NCBI RefSeq assembly: GCF_036503815.1
Contig: NZ_AP027764.1
Span: 1,302,001 to 1,366,000, forward strand
Length of the DNA stretch: 64,000 bases
Reading direction: 5' to 3'
From: Escherichia coli
GTDB lineage: Bacteria; Pseudomonadota; Gammaproteobacteria; Enterobacterales; Enterobacteriaceae
Positions 39,330 through 48,825 of this stretch are shown in pieces. Each line of letters begins with the position of its first letter. The stretch's first letter is position 1. Position numbers and translations under genes: made by a program. Under the pieces are notes generated by a model that did not search any database, was not told where the DNA came from, and was given only the letters and a program-made list of their open reading frames with translations.

Positions 39330-42300
39330 ATGACTCCAGTAAAAGTGTGGCAAGAGCGCGTTGAGATCCCGACTTATGAAACCGGGCCGCAGGATATACA
39401 CCCTATGTTCCTGGAAAATCGCGTTTATCAGGGATCGTCCGGCGCGGTTTATCCCTACGGCGTGACCGATACGCTGAGCGAGCAGAAAGTCCTGAAATCC
39501 TGGCAAGCGGTGTGGCTGGAAAACGACTATATCAAAGTGATGATCCTGCCGGAGCTGGGCGGTCGGGTGCATCGCGCTTGGGATAAAGTGAAACAGCGCG
39601 ATTTTGTCTATCACAATGAGGTGATTAAACCGGCGCTGGTAGGGCTATTGGGGCCGTGGATTTCGGGCGGGATTGAGTTTAACTGGCCACAACACCATCG
39701 CCCAACCACCTTTATGCCCGTTGATTTCACCCTCGAAGCCCATGAAGACGGCGCACAGACGGTGTGGGTCGGCGAAACGGAGCCGATGCACGGTTTACAG
39801 GTGATGACCGGTTTCACACTACGCCCTGACCGGGCGGCGCTGGAAATCGCCAGCCGCGTCTATAACGGCAATGCCACGCCGCGTCATTTCTTGTGGTGGG
39901 CCAACCCGGCAGTGAAAGGTGGCGAAGGGCATCAGAGCGTTTTCCCGCCGGATGTAACGGCGGTGTTTGATCACGGCAAACGGGCTGTTTCAGCTTTCCC
40001 TATCGCTACCGGCACTTACTACAAAGTGGACTACTCCGCCGGAGTGGATATTTCTCGCTATAAAAATGTGCCAGTGCCGACTTCGTATATGGCCGAAAAA
40101 TCGCAGTACGATTTTGTTGGCGCATGGTGTCACGATGAAGATGGCGGTTTGCTACACGTTGCCAACCACCACATCGCGCCAGGTAAAAAACAGTGGAGCT
40201 GGGGACACAGTGAATTCGGCCAGGCGTGGGATAAGAGCCTGACCGACAATAACGGCCCGTATATCGAACTGATGACGGGTATTTTTGCCGATAACCAGCC
40301 CGATTTTACCTGGCTTGATGCTTACGAAGAGAAGCGTTTCGAGCAGTATTTCCTGCCTTATCATTCTCTGGGCATGGTGCAAAACGCCTCCCGCGATGCG
40401 GTGATTAAACTCCAGCGTAGCGAGCGGGGGATTGAGTGGGGGCTGTATGCCATCTCTCCGTTGAACGGATACCGGCTGGCGATCCGCGAAATCGGCAGAT
40501 GCAACGCGTTGCTCGACGATGCTGTGGCTCTGACGCCAGCGAACGCCATTCAGGGCGTGTTGCATGGTATCAATCCTGACAGACTAACCATTGAACTCTC
40601 CGATGCTGACGGCAATATCGTACTGAGTTATCAGGAACATCAGCCGCAAGAGTTGCCGTTGCCGGACGTCGCCAAAGCGCCACTGGCAGCACAAGAGATT
40701 ACCAGTACAGATGAAGCCTGGTTTATCGGTCAGCATCTGGAGCAATATCATCATGCCAGCCGTTCCCCCTTCGATTACTACCTGCGCGGCGTGGCGCTGG
40801 ACCCGCTGGATTATCGCTGTAACCTGGCGTTGGCGATGCTGGAATATAACCGCGCCGACTTCCCGCAAACGGTGGCGTATGCCACTCAGGCGCTGAAACG
40901 CGCACATGCGTTGAACAAAAACCCGCAGTGCGGACAGGCGAGTTTAATTCGCGCCAGTGCTTACGAACGTCAGGGGCAATATCAACAAGCCGAAGAGGAT
41001 TTCTGGCGTGCGGTCTGGAGCGGAAACAGTAAAGCCGGTGGCTATTATGGTCTGGCACGGCTGGCGGCGCGTAATGGTCACTTCGACGCGGGTCTGGATT
41101 TTTGCCAACAAAGTCTTCGCGCCTGCCCAACCAATCAGGAAGTGCTTTGCCTGCATAACCTGCTGCTGGTGTTAAGTGGTCGTCAGGACAACGCGCGTTT
41201 GCAGCGAGAGAAGTTGCTGCGTGATTATCCGCTGAACGCCACTCTGTGGTGGCTGAACTGGTTCGATGGTTGTAGCGAATCTGCCCTCGTACAGTGGCGA
41301 GGTCTGTGTCAGGGACGCGACGTTAACGCCCTGATGACCGCCGGGCAACTGATTAACTGGGGCATGCCCGCTCTGGCGGCAGAGATGCTGAACGCACTGG
41401 ACTGTCAGCGCACGCTACCGCTTTACCTGCAAGCCAGTTTGCTGCCAAAAGCTGAACGCGGAGAACTGGTCGCAAAAGCTATTGATGTCTTCCCGCAGTT
41501 TGTCCGTTTCCCTAATACGCTGGAAGAAGTGGCGGCGCTGGAGAGTATCGAAGAGTGCTGGTTTGCCCGGCATTTACTGGCCTGTTTCTACTACAACAAG
41601 CGCAGTTACAACAAAGCCATTGCCTTATGGCAGCGTTGCGTTGAGATGTCGCCGGAGTTTGCCGACGGATGGCGTGGGCTGGCAATCCATGCGTGGAATA
41701 AGCAGCATGATTATGAACTGGCTGCGCGTTATCTTGATAATGCTTATCAACTTGCGCCGCAGGATGCACGTTTGCTATTCGAACGGGATTTGCTGGATAA
41801 GTTAACCGGTGCTGCACCAGAAAAACGTCTGGCGCGTCTGGAAGCTAATCTGGAAATCGCCCTGAAGCGTGATGACATGACCGCAGAATTGCTCAATTTG
41901 TGGCATCTCACTGGTCAGGCCGACAAAGCGGCAGAGATTCTCGCCACGCGTAAATTCCATCCGTGGGAAGGCGGAGAAGGGAAAGTCACCAGTCAGTTTA
42001 TCCTCAACCAGTTGTTACGCGCCTGGCAATACCTTGATGCCAGACAACCGCAGCAGGCCAGCGAACTGCTTCATGCCGCGCTGCACTATCCGGAGAATTT
42101 AAGCGAAGGCCGTTTACCGGGGCAAACTGACAACGACATCTGGTTCTGGCAGGCGATATGTGCCAAAGCCCAGGGCGATGAAACTGCAGCGACGCGTTGT
42201 TTACGTCTGGCGGCGACGGGTGATCGCACTATTAACATCCACAGTTATTACAACGATCAACCGGTTGATTATCTCTTCTGGCAAGGGATGGCGCTGCGAT

Positions 42301-42611
42301 TACTGGGCGAACAACAAACCGCACAGCAACTGTTTATTGAAATGAAACAGTGGGCGCAAGAGATGGCAAAAACCAGTATCGAAGCGGATTTCTTTGCCGT
42401 CTCGCAGCCTGACTTGTTGTCGCTGTATGGCGATTTACAACAGCAGCATAAAGAAAAATGCCTGATGGTGGCGATGCTGGCGGCCGCGGGATTAGGCGAG
42501 ATTGCGCAATACGAATCTGCTCGCGCTGAATTGACGGCGATTAATCCGGCCTGGCCGAAAGCGCCATTATTCACCACCGTGATGCCTTTTATTTTTAACC
42601 GCGTTCACTAA
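39330..42611 (+). CDS. yphG: YphG, large DUF5107 + TPR protein of unknown function
   Basis: 1093 aa. The N-terminal third (about 1-330) is the DUF5107 beta-sandwich, which resembles aldose-epimerase-like folds: EIPTYETGPQDIHPMF, VMILPELGGRVHRAWDK, GIEFNWPQHHRPTTFMP. The rest is helical with TPR-like repeats (YRCNLALAMLEYNRADFPQTVAYATQALKRA; NKAIALWQRCVEMSPEFADGWRGLA). No signal peptide. The frame also opens at 39237 (1124 aa), but GAGGGCACC directly before ATG 39330 is a far better ribosome site. First gene of the yph operon. A role on sugar substrates is inferred from context only. Confidence 0.85.
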   Translation: MTPVKVWQERVEIPTYETGPQDIHPMFLENRVYQGSSGAVYPYGVTDTLSEQKVLKSWQAVWLENDYIKVMILPELGGRVHRAWDKVKQRDFVYHNEVIKPALVGLLGPWISGGIEFNWPQHHRPTTFMPVDFTLEAHEDGAQTVWVGETEPMHGLQVMTGFTLRPDRAALEIASRVYNGNATPRHFLWWANPAVKGGEGHQSVFPPDVTAVFDHGKRAVSAFPIATGTYYKVDYSAGVDISRYKNVPVPTSYMAEKSQYDFVGAWCHDEDGGLLHVANHHIAPGKKQWSWGHSEFGQAWDKSLTDNNGPYIELMTGIFADNQPDFTWLDAYEEKRFEQYFLPYHSLGMVQNASRDAVIKLQRSERGIEWGLYAISPLNGYRLAIREIGRCNALLDDAVALTPANAIQGVLHGINPDRLTIELSDADGNIVLSYQEHQPQELPLPDVAKAPLAAQEITSTDEAWFIGQHLEQYHHASRSPFDYYLRGVALDPLDYRCNLALAMLEYNRADFPQTVAYATQALKRAHALNKNPQCGQASLIRASAYERQGQYQQAEEDFWRAVWSGNSKAGGYYGLARLAARNGHFDAGLDFCQQSLRACPTNQEVLCLHNLLLVLSGRQDNARLQREKLLRDYPLNATLWWLNWFDGCSESALVQWRGLCQGRDVNALMTAGQLINWGMPALAAEMLNALDCQRTLPLYLQASLLPKAERGELVAKAIDVFPQFVRFPNTLEEVAALESIEECWFARHLLACFYYNKRSYNKAIALWQRCVEMSPEFADGWRGLAIHAWNKQHDYELAARYLDNAYQLAPQDARLLFERDLLDKLTGAAPEKRLARLEANLEIALKRDDMTAELLNLWHLTGQADKAAEILATRKFHPWEGGEGKVTSQFILNQLLRAWQYLDARQPQQASELLHAALHYPENLSEGRLPGQTDNDIWFWQAICAKAQGDETAATRCLRLAATGDRTINIHSYYNDQPVDYLFWQGMALRLLGEQQTAQQLFIEMKQWAQEMAKTSIEADFFAVSQPDLLSLYGDLQQQHKEKCLMVAMLAAAGLGEIAQYESARAELTAINPAWPKAPLFTTVMPFIFNRVH

Positions 42612-42707
42612 ACCTTATTAACTGTAATATTTGAGCGGCACGCGCTGCCGCTCACGCTCAAATAATTAAAATAAGCCGTTGTAAATAAAAACCCTACAGG
42701 AGGCACT

Positions 42708-43691
42708 ATGCCTAAAAAAATGAGAACAACCCGTAATCTATTATTAATGGCTACGCTATTAGGTAGCACACTATTTGCCAACGCTGCGGATAAAGAAATG
42801 ACCATTGGCGCAATATACCTTGATACCCAGGGATATTACGCTGGAGTGCGCCAGGGCGTTCAGGATGCGGCAAAAGATTCTTCAGTACAGGTACAGTTAA
42901 TTGAAACTAACGCCCAGGGCGATATTTCGAAAGAAAGTACCTTTGTTGATACCCTCGTGGCGCGTAATGTCGATGCCATTATTTTGTCGGCAGTGTCTGA
43001 AAATGGCAGTAGCCGCACCGTTCGCCGCGCCAGTGAGGCGGGTATTCCGGTGATTTGCTACAACACCTGTATTAATCAAAAGGGTGTCGATAAATATGTC
43101 TCGGCATATCTGGTTGGCGATCCGCTGGAATTTGGTAAAAAACTGGGTAACGCTGCCGCCGATTATTTTATTGCTAACAAAATTGACCAGCCGAAAATTG
43201 CTGTCATCAATTGCGAAGCCTTTGAAGTTTGTGTGCAACGACGTAAAGGGTTTGAAGAAGTATTAAAAGCCCGCGTTCCCGGCGCGAAAATTGTCGCTAA
43301 TCAGGAAGGGACTGTTTTAGATAAAGCGATTTCTGTTGGTGAAAAACTGATTATCTCCACGCCAGATCTCAACGCCATTATGGGGGAATCGGGTGGAGCG
43401 ACACTCGGCGCGGTAAAAGCGGTACGTAATCAAAATCAGGCTGGAAAAATTGCCGTTTTCGGTTCAGATATGACCACTGAAATTGCTCAGGAACTGGAAA
43501 ATAACCAGGTGCTGAAAGCGGTAGTGGATATTTCCGGTAAGAAAATGGGCAATGCTGTTTTCGCGCAAACATTGAAGGTTATCAATAAACAAGCCGACGG
43601 TGAAAAAGTGATTCAGGTACCAATCGATCTCTATACCAAAACGGAAGACGGTAAACAGTGGCTGGCAACACACGTTGATGGTCTGCCCTAA
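42708..43691 (+). CDS. yphF: YphF, periplasmic sugar-binding protein of an ABC importer
   Basis: 327 aa. Signal peptide 1-26 (RTTRNLLLMATLLGSTLFANA, cut before ADKEM). RbsB-type family: DTQGYYAGVRQGVQDAAKD begins the binding fold, VDAIILSAVSENGSSRTVRRASEAGIPVICYNT is the first-domain core, and IAVFGSDMTTEIAQELENNQVLKAVVDISGKKMG lies in the second. Probable substrate a pentose, hexose or polyol; not known. RBS CAGGAGGC. A copy of CTAAACCTT lies 90 nt upstream, at the yphG stop. Confidence 0.9.
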   Translation: MPKKMRTTRNLLLMATLLGSTLFANAADKEMTIGAIYLDTQGYYAGVRQGVQDAAKDSSVQVQLIETNAQGDISKESTFVDTLVARNVDAIILSAVSENGSSRTVRRASEAGIPVICYNTCINQKGVDKYVSAYLVGDPLEFGKKLGNAAADYFIANKIDQPKIAVINCEAFEVCVQRRKGFEEVLKARVPGAKIVANQEGTVLDKAISVGEKLIISTPDLNAIMGESGGATLGAVKAVRNQNQAGKIAVFGSDMTTEIAQELENNQVLKAVVDISGKKMGNAVFAQTLKVINKQADGEKVIQVPIDLYTKTEDGKQWLATHVDGLP

Positions 43692-43713
43692 TCGCTGATT
43701 CGCAGAGGTCCCT

Positions 43714-45225
43714 ATGTTCACGGCAACAGAGGCAGTTCCGGTAGCAAAAGTGGTGGCAGGAAATAAGCGTTACCCCGGTGTCGTTGCGCTGGATAACGTT
43801 AACTTTACGCTCAATAAAGGCGAAGTTCGCGCGCTGTTAGGCAAAAACGGTGCGGGAAAATCGACCCTCATTCGAATGCTTACCGGTAGCGAACGTCCGG
43901 ATAGCGGTGATATCTGGATTGGCGAGACGCGACTGGAAGGTGACGAAGCTACGCTGACTCGCCGTGCCGCTGAACTGGGGGTACGCGCGGTTTATCAGGA
44001 ATTAAGTCTGGTGGAAGGGCTGACAGTGGCGGAAAACCTCTGCCTCGGTCAGTGGCCCCGCCGCAACGGCATGATTGATTACCTGCAAATGGCGCAGGAC
44101 GCCCAACGTTGCTTGCAGGCGCTGGGCGTTGACGTTAGTCCTGAACAACTTGTTTCGACACTAAGTCCGGCGCAAAAGCAACTGGTGGAAATTGCGCGGG
44201 TGATGAAAGGCGAGCCGCGCGTGGTCATCCTTGATGAACCGACCAGCTCGCTTGCCAGTACGGAAGTTGAACTGGTGATCAGCGCCGTGAAAAAAATGTC
44301 AGCACTGGGCGTGGCGGTGATTTATGTCAGCCACCGGATGGAAGAAATTCGCCGCATTGCCTCCTGTGCCACCGTTATGCGCGATGGTCAGGTGGCGGGC
44401 GATGTGATGCTCGAAAACACCTCAACCCGTCATATTGTGTCGCTGATGCTCGGGCGCGATCACGTTGATCTTGCACCGGTTGTAGCTCAGGAGATTGCGG
44501 ACCAGACCGTACTGGAAGTTCGCGCGTTACGCCACAGACCAAAACTTACGGAGATCAGTTTTTCCCTGCGTCGCGGCGAAGTGCTCGGCATTGCTGGTCT
44601 GCTGGGGGCAGGGCGCAGTGAATTGCTGAAGGCGATTGTTGGGCTGGAGACGTATGAACAGGGCGATATTGTTATCAACGGCGAGAAAATCACGCGCCCC
44701 GATTACGGCGACATGCTGAAACGCGGCATTGGCTATACGCCAGAAAACCGCAAAGAAGCGGGGATCATTCCCTGGTTGGGCGTTGACGAAAATACAGTGC
44801 TGACCAATCGGCAAAAAATCAGCGCCAACGGTGTGCTGCAATGGTACACCATCCGCCGCCTGACCGAAGAGGTGATGCAGCGGATGACGGTCAAGGCAGC
44901 CAGTAGCGAAACGCCTATTGGCACGCTTTCTGGCGGCAATCAGCAAAAAGTGGTGATCGGTCGTTGGGTCTATGCCGCCAGCCAGATTTTATTGCTCGAC
45001 GAGCCAACGCGCGGCGTCGATATCGAAGCCAAACAGCAGATTTACCGTATTGTCCGCGAGCTGGCTGCCGAAGGGAAAAGCGTGGTGTTTATCTCCAGTG
45101 AAGTGGAGGAGTTGCCGCTGGTGTGCGACCGCATCCTGTTATTACAGCACGGTACGTTCTCGCAGGAGTTTCACTCGCCGGTCAATGTGGATGAGCTGAT
45201 GTCCGCCATTCTGTCTGTGCACTGA
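43714..45225 (+). CDS. yphE: YphE, fused ATP-binding subunit of a sugar ABC importer
   Basis: 503 aa with two nucleotide-binding domains, as in RbsA, AraG and MglA. First: Walker A GKNGAGKST (43-51), signature-like LSPAQKQLVEIAR, Walker B VVILDEPTSSL. Second: degenerate P-loop GLLGAGRSELLK, signature LSGGNQQKVVIGRW and Walker B LLLDEPTRGVD. The degenerate loop is usual in this family. It energises YphD. It starts 22 nt after yphF and lies 24 nt before yphD. Confidence 0.92.
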   Translation: MFTATEAVPVAKVVAGNKRYPGVVALDNVNFTLNKGEVRALLGKNGAGKSTLIRMLTGSERPDSGDIWIGETRLEGDEATLTRRAAELGVRAVYQELSLVEGLTVAENLCLGQWPRRNGMIDYLQMAQDAQRCLQALGVDVSPEQLVSTLSPAQKQLVEIARVMKGEPRVVILDEPTSSLASTEVELVISAVKKMSALGVAVIYVSHRMEEIRRIASCATVMRDGQVAGDVMLENTSTRHIVSLMLGRDHVDLAPVVAQEIADQTVLEVRALRHRPKLTEISFSLRRGEVLGIAGLLGAGRSELLKAIVGLETYEQGDIVINGEKITRPDYGDMLKRGIGYTPENRKEAGIIPWLGVDENTVLTNRQKISANGVLQWYTIRRLTEEVMQRMTVKAASSETPIGTLSGGNQQKVVIGRWVYAASQILLLDEPTRGVDIEAKQQIYRIVRELAAEGKSVVFISSEVEELPLVCDRILLLQHGTFSQEFHSPVNVDELMSAILSVH

Positions 45226-45249
45226 TGAATTTTACCGAGGAACCTGAAG

Positions 45250-46248
45250 ATGTCTGCTTCGTCATTATCATTGCCGCAGGGCAAGAGCGTCTCGCTCAAA
45301 CAATTTGTCAGTCGCCATATTAATGAGATTGGTTTGCTGGTGGTAATCGCCATTCTTTATCTGGTCTTCTCCCTGAACGCACCGGGCTTTATCTCATTGA
45401 ATAACCAAATGAACGTGCTGCGCGATGCTGCCACCATCGGGATCGCCGCCTGGGCGATGACGCTGATTATTATCTCCGGTGAAATTGATGTCAGCGTTGG
45501 ACCGATGGTGGCTTTTGTCTCGGTGTGCCTGGCATTTTTGCTGCAATTTAACGTTCCGCTGGCGATTGCTTGTCTGCTGGTGTTGCTGTTAGGCGCGCTG
45601 ATGGGGACGCTGGCCGGCGTGCTGCGCGGCGTGTTTAACGTGCCCAGTTTCGTTGCCACGCTGGGGCTGTGGAGCGCCCTGCGCGGAATGGGGCTGTTTA
45701 TGACTAACGCCCTGCCAGTGCCGATTGACGAAAACGAGGTACTGGACTGGCTGGGGGGACAATTTCTCGGTGTGCCGGTATCCGCGCTGATCATGATGGT
45801 GTTGTTTGCGCTGTTTGTGTTCATTAGCCGCAAAACCGCCTTCGGGCGCTCGGTTTTTGCTGTTGGCGGTAATGCGACGGCAGCGCAGTTGTGCGGTATC
45901 AACGTTCGTCGGGTGCGCATTCTTATTTTTACCCTTTCGGGATTATTAGCGGCGGTGACCGGCATTTTGCTGGCAGCTCGCCTCGGTTCTGGTAACGCAG
46001 GTGCGGCAAACGGTCTGGAGTTTGACGTCATCGCTGCGGTCGTGGTCGGCGGTACGGCACTTTCCGGCGGTCGCGGTTCCTTGTTCGGTACATTGCTTGG
46101 TGTGCTGGTGATTACGCTAATCGGTAACGGTCTGGTGTTGCTCGGGATTAACTCTTTTTTCCAGCAGGTGGTGCGCGGCGTCATCATCGTGGTGGCGGTT
46201 CTGGCGAATATCTTGCTGACCCAGCGAAGCAGTAAAGCGAAACGCTAA
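45250..46248 (+). CDS. yphD: YphD, sugar ABC importer permease
   Basis: 332 aa, RbsC-like permease with about ten hydrophobic segments from residue 24 (INEIGLLVVIAILYLVFSL) to the C-terminus. Contains the EAA-like region near GGRGSLFGTLLGVLVITLIGNGLVLLGI. It forms the membrane channel with YphE as ATPase and YphF as binding protein. RBS CGAGGAACC. The stop (TAA at 46246-46248) lies in a third copy of the CTAAACCTT word. Confidence 0.91.
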   Translation: MSASSLSLPQGKSVSLKQFVSRHINEIGLLVVIAILYLVFSLNAPGFISLNNQMNVLRDAATIGIAAWAMTLIIISGEIDVSVGPMVAFVSVCLAFLLQFNVPLAIACLLVLLLGALMGTLAGVLRGVFNVPSFVATLGLWSALRGMGLFMTNALPVPIDENEVLDWLGGQFLGVPVSALIMMVLFALFVFISRKTAFGRSVFAVGGNATAAQLCGINVRRVRILIFTLSGLLAAVTGILLAARLGSGNAGAANGLEFDVIAAVVVGGTALSGGRGSLFGTLLGVLVITLIGNGLVLLGINSFFQQVVRGVIIVVAVLANILLTQRSSKAKR

Positions 46249-46313
46249 ACCTTAACGCCCCTGGCGCGGGTGCGGCAGGGATGAAAATTAATCGTATTGT
46301 TAATGAGGGAATT

Positions 46314-47375
46314 ATGAAAACGATGCTGGCAGCTTATTTACCAGGAAATTCGACCGTCGATCTGCGGGAAGTTGCGGTGCCGACACCGGGGATTAACCAG
46401 GTACTGATTAAAATGAAATCCTCCGGGATTTGCGGAAGCGATGTCCACTATATCTATCATCAACACCGCGCCACAGCGGCGGCTCCCGATAAACCGTTAT
46501 ACCAGGGATTTATCAACGGTCATGAACCGTGCGGGCAAATTGTGGCGATGGGGCAAGGCTGCCGCCATTTTAAAGAGGGCGACCGCGTGCTGGTGTATCA
46601 CATTTCTGGCTGTGGTTTTTGCCCGAACTGCCGTCGCGGTTTTCCTATCTCTTGTACTGGCGAAGGAAAAGCCGCTTACGGCTGGCAGCGTGACGGCGGT
46701 CATGCCGAATACCTGCTGGCGGAAGAAAAAGATCTGATCCTTCTGCCGGACGCGCTGAGCTATGAAGATGGTGCGTTTATCAGTTGCGGCGTTGGTACAG
46801 CGTATGAAGGGATTTTGCGCGGCGAAGTTTCCGGCAGTGATAACGTGCTGGTGGTCGGTCTGGGGCCGGTCGGCATGATGGCGATGATGCTGGCGAAAGG
46901 TCGCGGTGCAAAAAGGATCATCGGCGTTGATATGCTGCCGGAACGTCTGGCAATGGCGAAACAGTTAGGGGTGATGGATCACGGCTATTTAGCAACCACT
47001 GAAAGTCTGCCGCAGATTATCGCCGAACTTACCCACGGCGGCGCGGATGTTGCGCTCGATTGTTCCGGTAATGCCGCAGGTCGCTTACTGGCGTTGCAAT
47101 CCACCGCTGACTGGGGACGCGTGGTTTACATCGGGGAAACCGGAAAAGTGGAGTTCGAGGTTAGCGCCGACCTGATGCACCATCAACGGCGGATTATTGG
47201 CTCCTGGGTGACCAGTCTGTTCCATATGGAAAAATGCGCCCACGATTTAACGGACTGGAAACTGTGGCCGCGTAATGCCATTACCCATCGCTTCTCACTG
47301 GAACAGGCAGGAGATGCCTATGCGCTGATGGCGAGCGGTAAATGCGGGAAAGTTGTGATTAACTTCCCGGATTAA
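46314..47375 (+). CDS. yphC: YphC, zinc-dependent medium-chain dehydrogenase
   Basis: 353 aa. Catalytic zinc ligands in GICGSDVHY (C) and NGHEPCG (H, E). The structural zinc group is CGFCPNCRRGFPISC. The Rossmann loop VVGLGPVGMMAMMLA lies at about 184-198. It resembles sorbitol/threonine dehydrogenases, so it probably oxidises a sugar or polyol to a ketose with NAD. The frame opens at 46281; ATG 46314 follows GAGGGAATT. The 11-nt gap to yphB shows tight coupling to an epimerase. Confidence 0.9.
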   Translation: MKTMLAAYLPGNSTVDLREVAVPTPGINQVLIKMKSSGICGSDVHYIYHQHRATAAAPDKPLYQGFINGHEPCGQIVAMGQGCRHFKEGDRVLVYHISGCGFCPNCRRGFPISCTGEGKAAYGWQRDGGHAEYLLAEEKDLILLPDALSYEDGAFISCGVGTAYEGILRGEVSGSDNVLVVGLGPVGMMAMMLAKGRGAKRIIGVDMLPERLAMAKQLGVMDHGYLATTESLPQIIAELTHGGADVALDCSGNAAGRLLALQSTADWGRVVYIGETGKVEFEVSADLMHHQRRIIGSWVTSLFHMEKCAHDLTDWKLWPRNAITHRFSLEQAGDAYALMASGKCGKVVINFPD

Positions 47376-47386
47376 GGAGTCAGCGG

Positions 47387-48259
47387 ATGACCATCTATAC
47401 CTTATCTCACGGGCCGCTAAAGCTGGACGTTTCTGACCGGGGCGGCGTCATCGAAGGCTTCTGGCGTGACGCGACGCCGCTCTTACGTCCCGGTAAAAAA
47501 AGCGGTGTGGCAACCGATGCCTCTTGTTTTCCGCTGGTGCCGTTTGCAAACCGGGTGAGTGGCAACCGTTTTGTCTGGCAGGGGCGTGAGTATCAACTGC
47601 AACCGAATGTTGAGTGGGATGCGCACTATCTGCACGGCGACGGCTGGCTGGGGCAGTGGCAATGTGTCTCGCGCAGCGATGATAGCTTGTGTCTGGTGTA
47701 TGAACATCGCAGCGGTGTTTATCACTATCGGGTAAGTCAGGCGTTTCATTTAACGGCAGATACGCTGACGGTGACGCTCTCTGTCACCAATCAAGGGGCA
47801 GAGACGCTGCCATTTGGTACCGGCTGGCATCCTTATTTTCCGTTGTCACCACAAACGCGGATTCAGGCGCAGGCGAGCGGTTACTGGCTGGAGCGGGAGC
47901 AGTGGCTGGCGGGTGAGTTTTGCGAGCAGCTACCGCAGGAGCTGGATTTCAACCAGCTCGCGCCGTTGCCGCACCAGTGGGTGAACAATGGCTTTGCCGG
48001 ATGGAATGGTCAGGCCCGCATTGAGCAGCCGCAGGAGGGTTATGCCATCATCATGGAAACGACGCCGCCTGCACCATGTTATTTCATCTTTGTTTCCGAC
48101 CCGGCGTTTGATAAAGGATATGCGTTTGATTTCTTCTGTCTGGAACCGATGAGCCATGCGCCGGATGACCATCATCGCCCGGAAGGAGGTGACCTCATTG
48201 CGCTTGCGCCGGGGGAATCAACAACGTCAGAGATGTCGTTGCGGGTTGCGTTACTGTAA
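47387..48259 (+). CDS. yphB: YphB, aldose 1-epimerase family protein
   Basis: 290 aa, galactose mutarotase-like beta-sandwich. Conserved features: PLVPFANRVSGNRF, the catalytic-histidine stretch YLHGDGWLGQWQ (near residue 86) and PFGTGWHPYFPL (near 145). The conserved glutamate is in CLEPMSHAP. It would interconvert alpha and beta anomers of the imported sugar. RBS AAGGAGTCAGCGG. Last gene of the operon, followed by a REP. Confidence 0.9.
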   Translation: MTIYTLSHGPLKLDVSDRGGVIEGFWRDATPLLRPGKKSGVATDASCFPLVPFANRVSGNRFVWQGREYQLQPNVEWDAHYLHGDGWLGQWQCVSRSDDSLCLVYEHRSGVYHYRVSQAFHLTADTLTVTLSVTNQGAETLPFGTGWHPYFPLSPQTRIQAQASGYWLEREQWLAGEFCEQLPQELDFNQLAPLPHQWVNNGFAGWNGQARIEQPQEGYAIIMETTPPAPCYFIFVSDPAFDKGYAFDFFCLEPMSHAPDDHHRPEGGDLIALAPGESTTSEMSLRVALL

Positions 48260-48267
48260 TTTATAAA

Positions 48268-48302
48268 TTGCCGGATAAGGCGTTCACGCCGCATCCGGCA
48301 TC
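48268..48302. repeat. REP between yphB and yphA
   Basis: TTGCCGGATAAGGCGTTCACGCCGCATCCGGCA, a single REP between two convergent genes. Confidence 0.85.
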
Positions 48303-48306
48303 TTTC

Positions 48307-48729
48307 CTAACGCCGATCGAGAGAAATTGCCCCCGGCCCGGTAATTGCCAACAGCAGGAATGCGCCAGCGATACTGACATTCTTCCAGAAATTAATCATA
48401 TTTGGCCCAACCGCATCGCCGGTCATATCCCAGTAATGGTGACCAATCACCGCCGTACCCAGCGTGTAGAAAATAAACAGCACCGCCAGCGGACGGGTGA
48501 AAAAGCCAAGCACGATTAAAATCGCGGCGGGCACTTCCATAACTACCGCAATAATCGCTGCCAGCATCGGCATTGGCGCACCCAGCGAGGCCATATATTG
48601 GACCGTACCGTCAAAGCCCATCATTTTGGGAAAACCAAAAATAATGAAAATTAAGACCACGGCGATACGGGCAATTAATAACAAAACGGGGCGGGCAGCA
48701 CCAAAATCAAAATAACGTAGTGTGTTCAT
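48307..48729 (-). CDS. yphA: YphA, DoxX-family inner-membrane protein
   Basis: 140 aa with four hydrophobic segments ([71 protein letters not shown]). DoxX/SURF4-type proteins have unclear biochemical roles and are sometimes linked to redox stress. It stands apart from the yph operon, on the opposite strand. The frame opens at 48774; [14 protein letters not shown] at 48729 is chosen for AAAGGGATTGG upstream. Confidence 0.87.
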
Positions 48730-48825
48730 AACCAATCCCTTTGCAAGATAATGTGATTTAAACGTAATACACACTCTGGTACCTCGCCACGCCCCAGGCG
48801 TTGAGATATTCGCTAATTATCCTGG

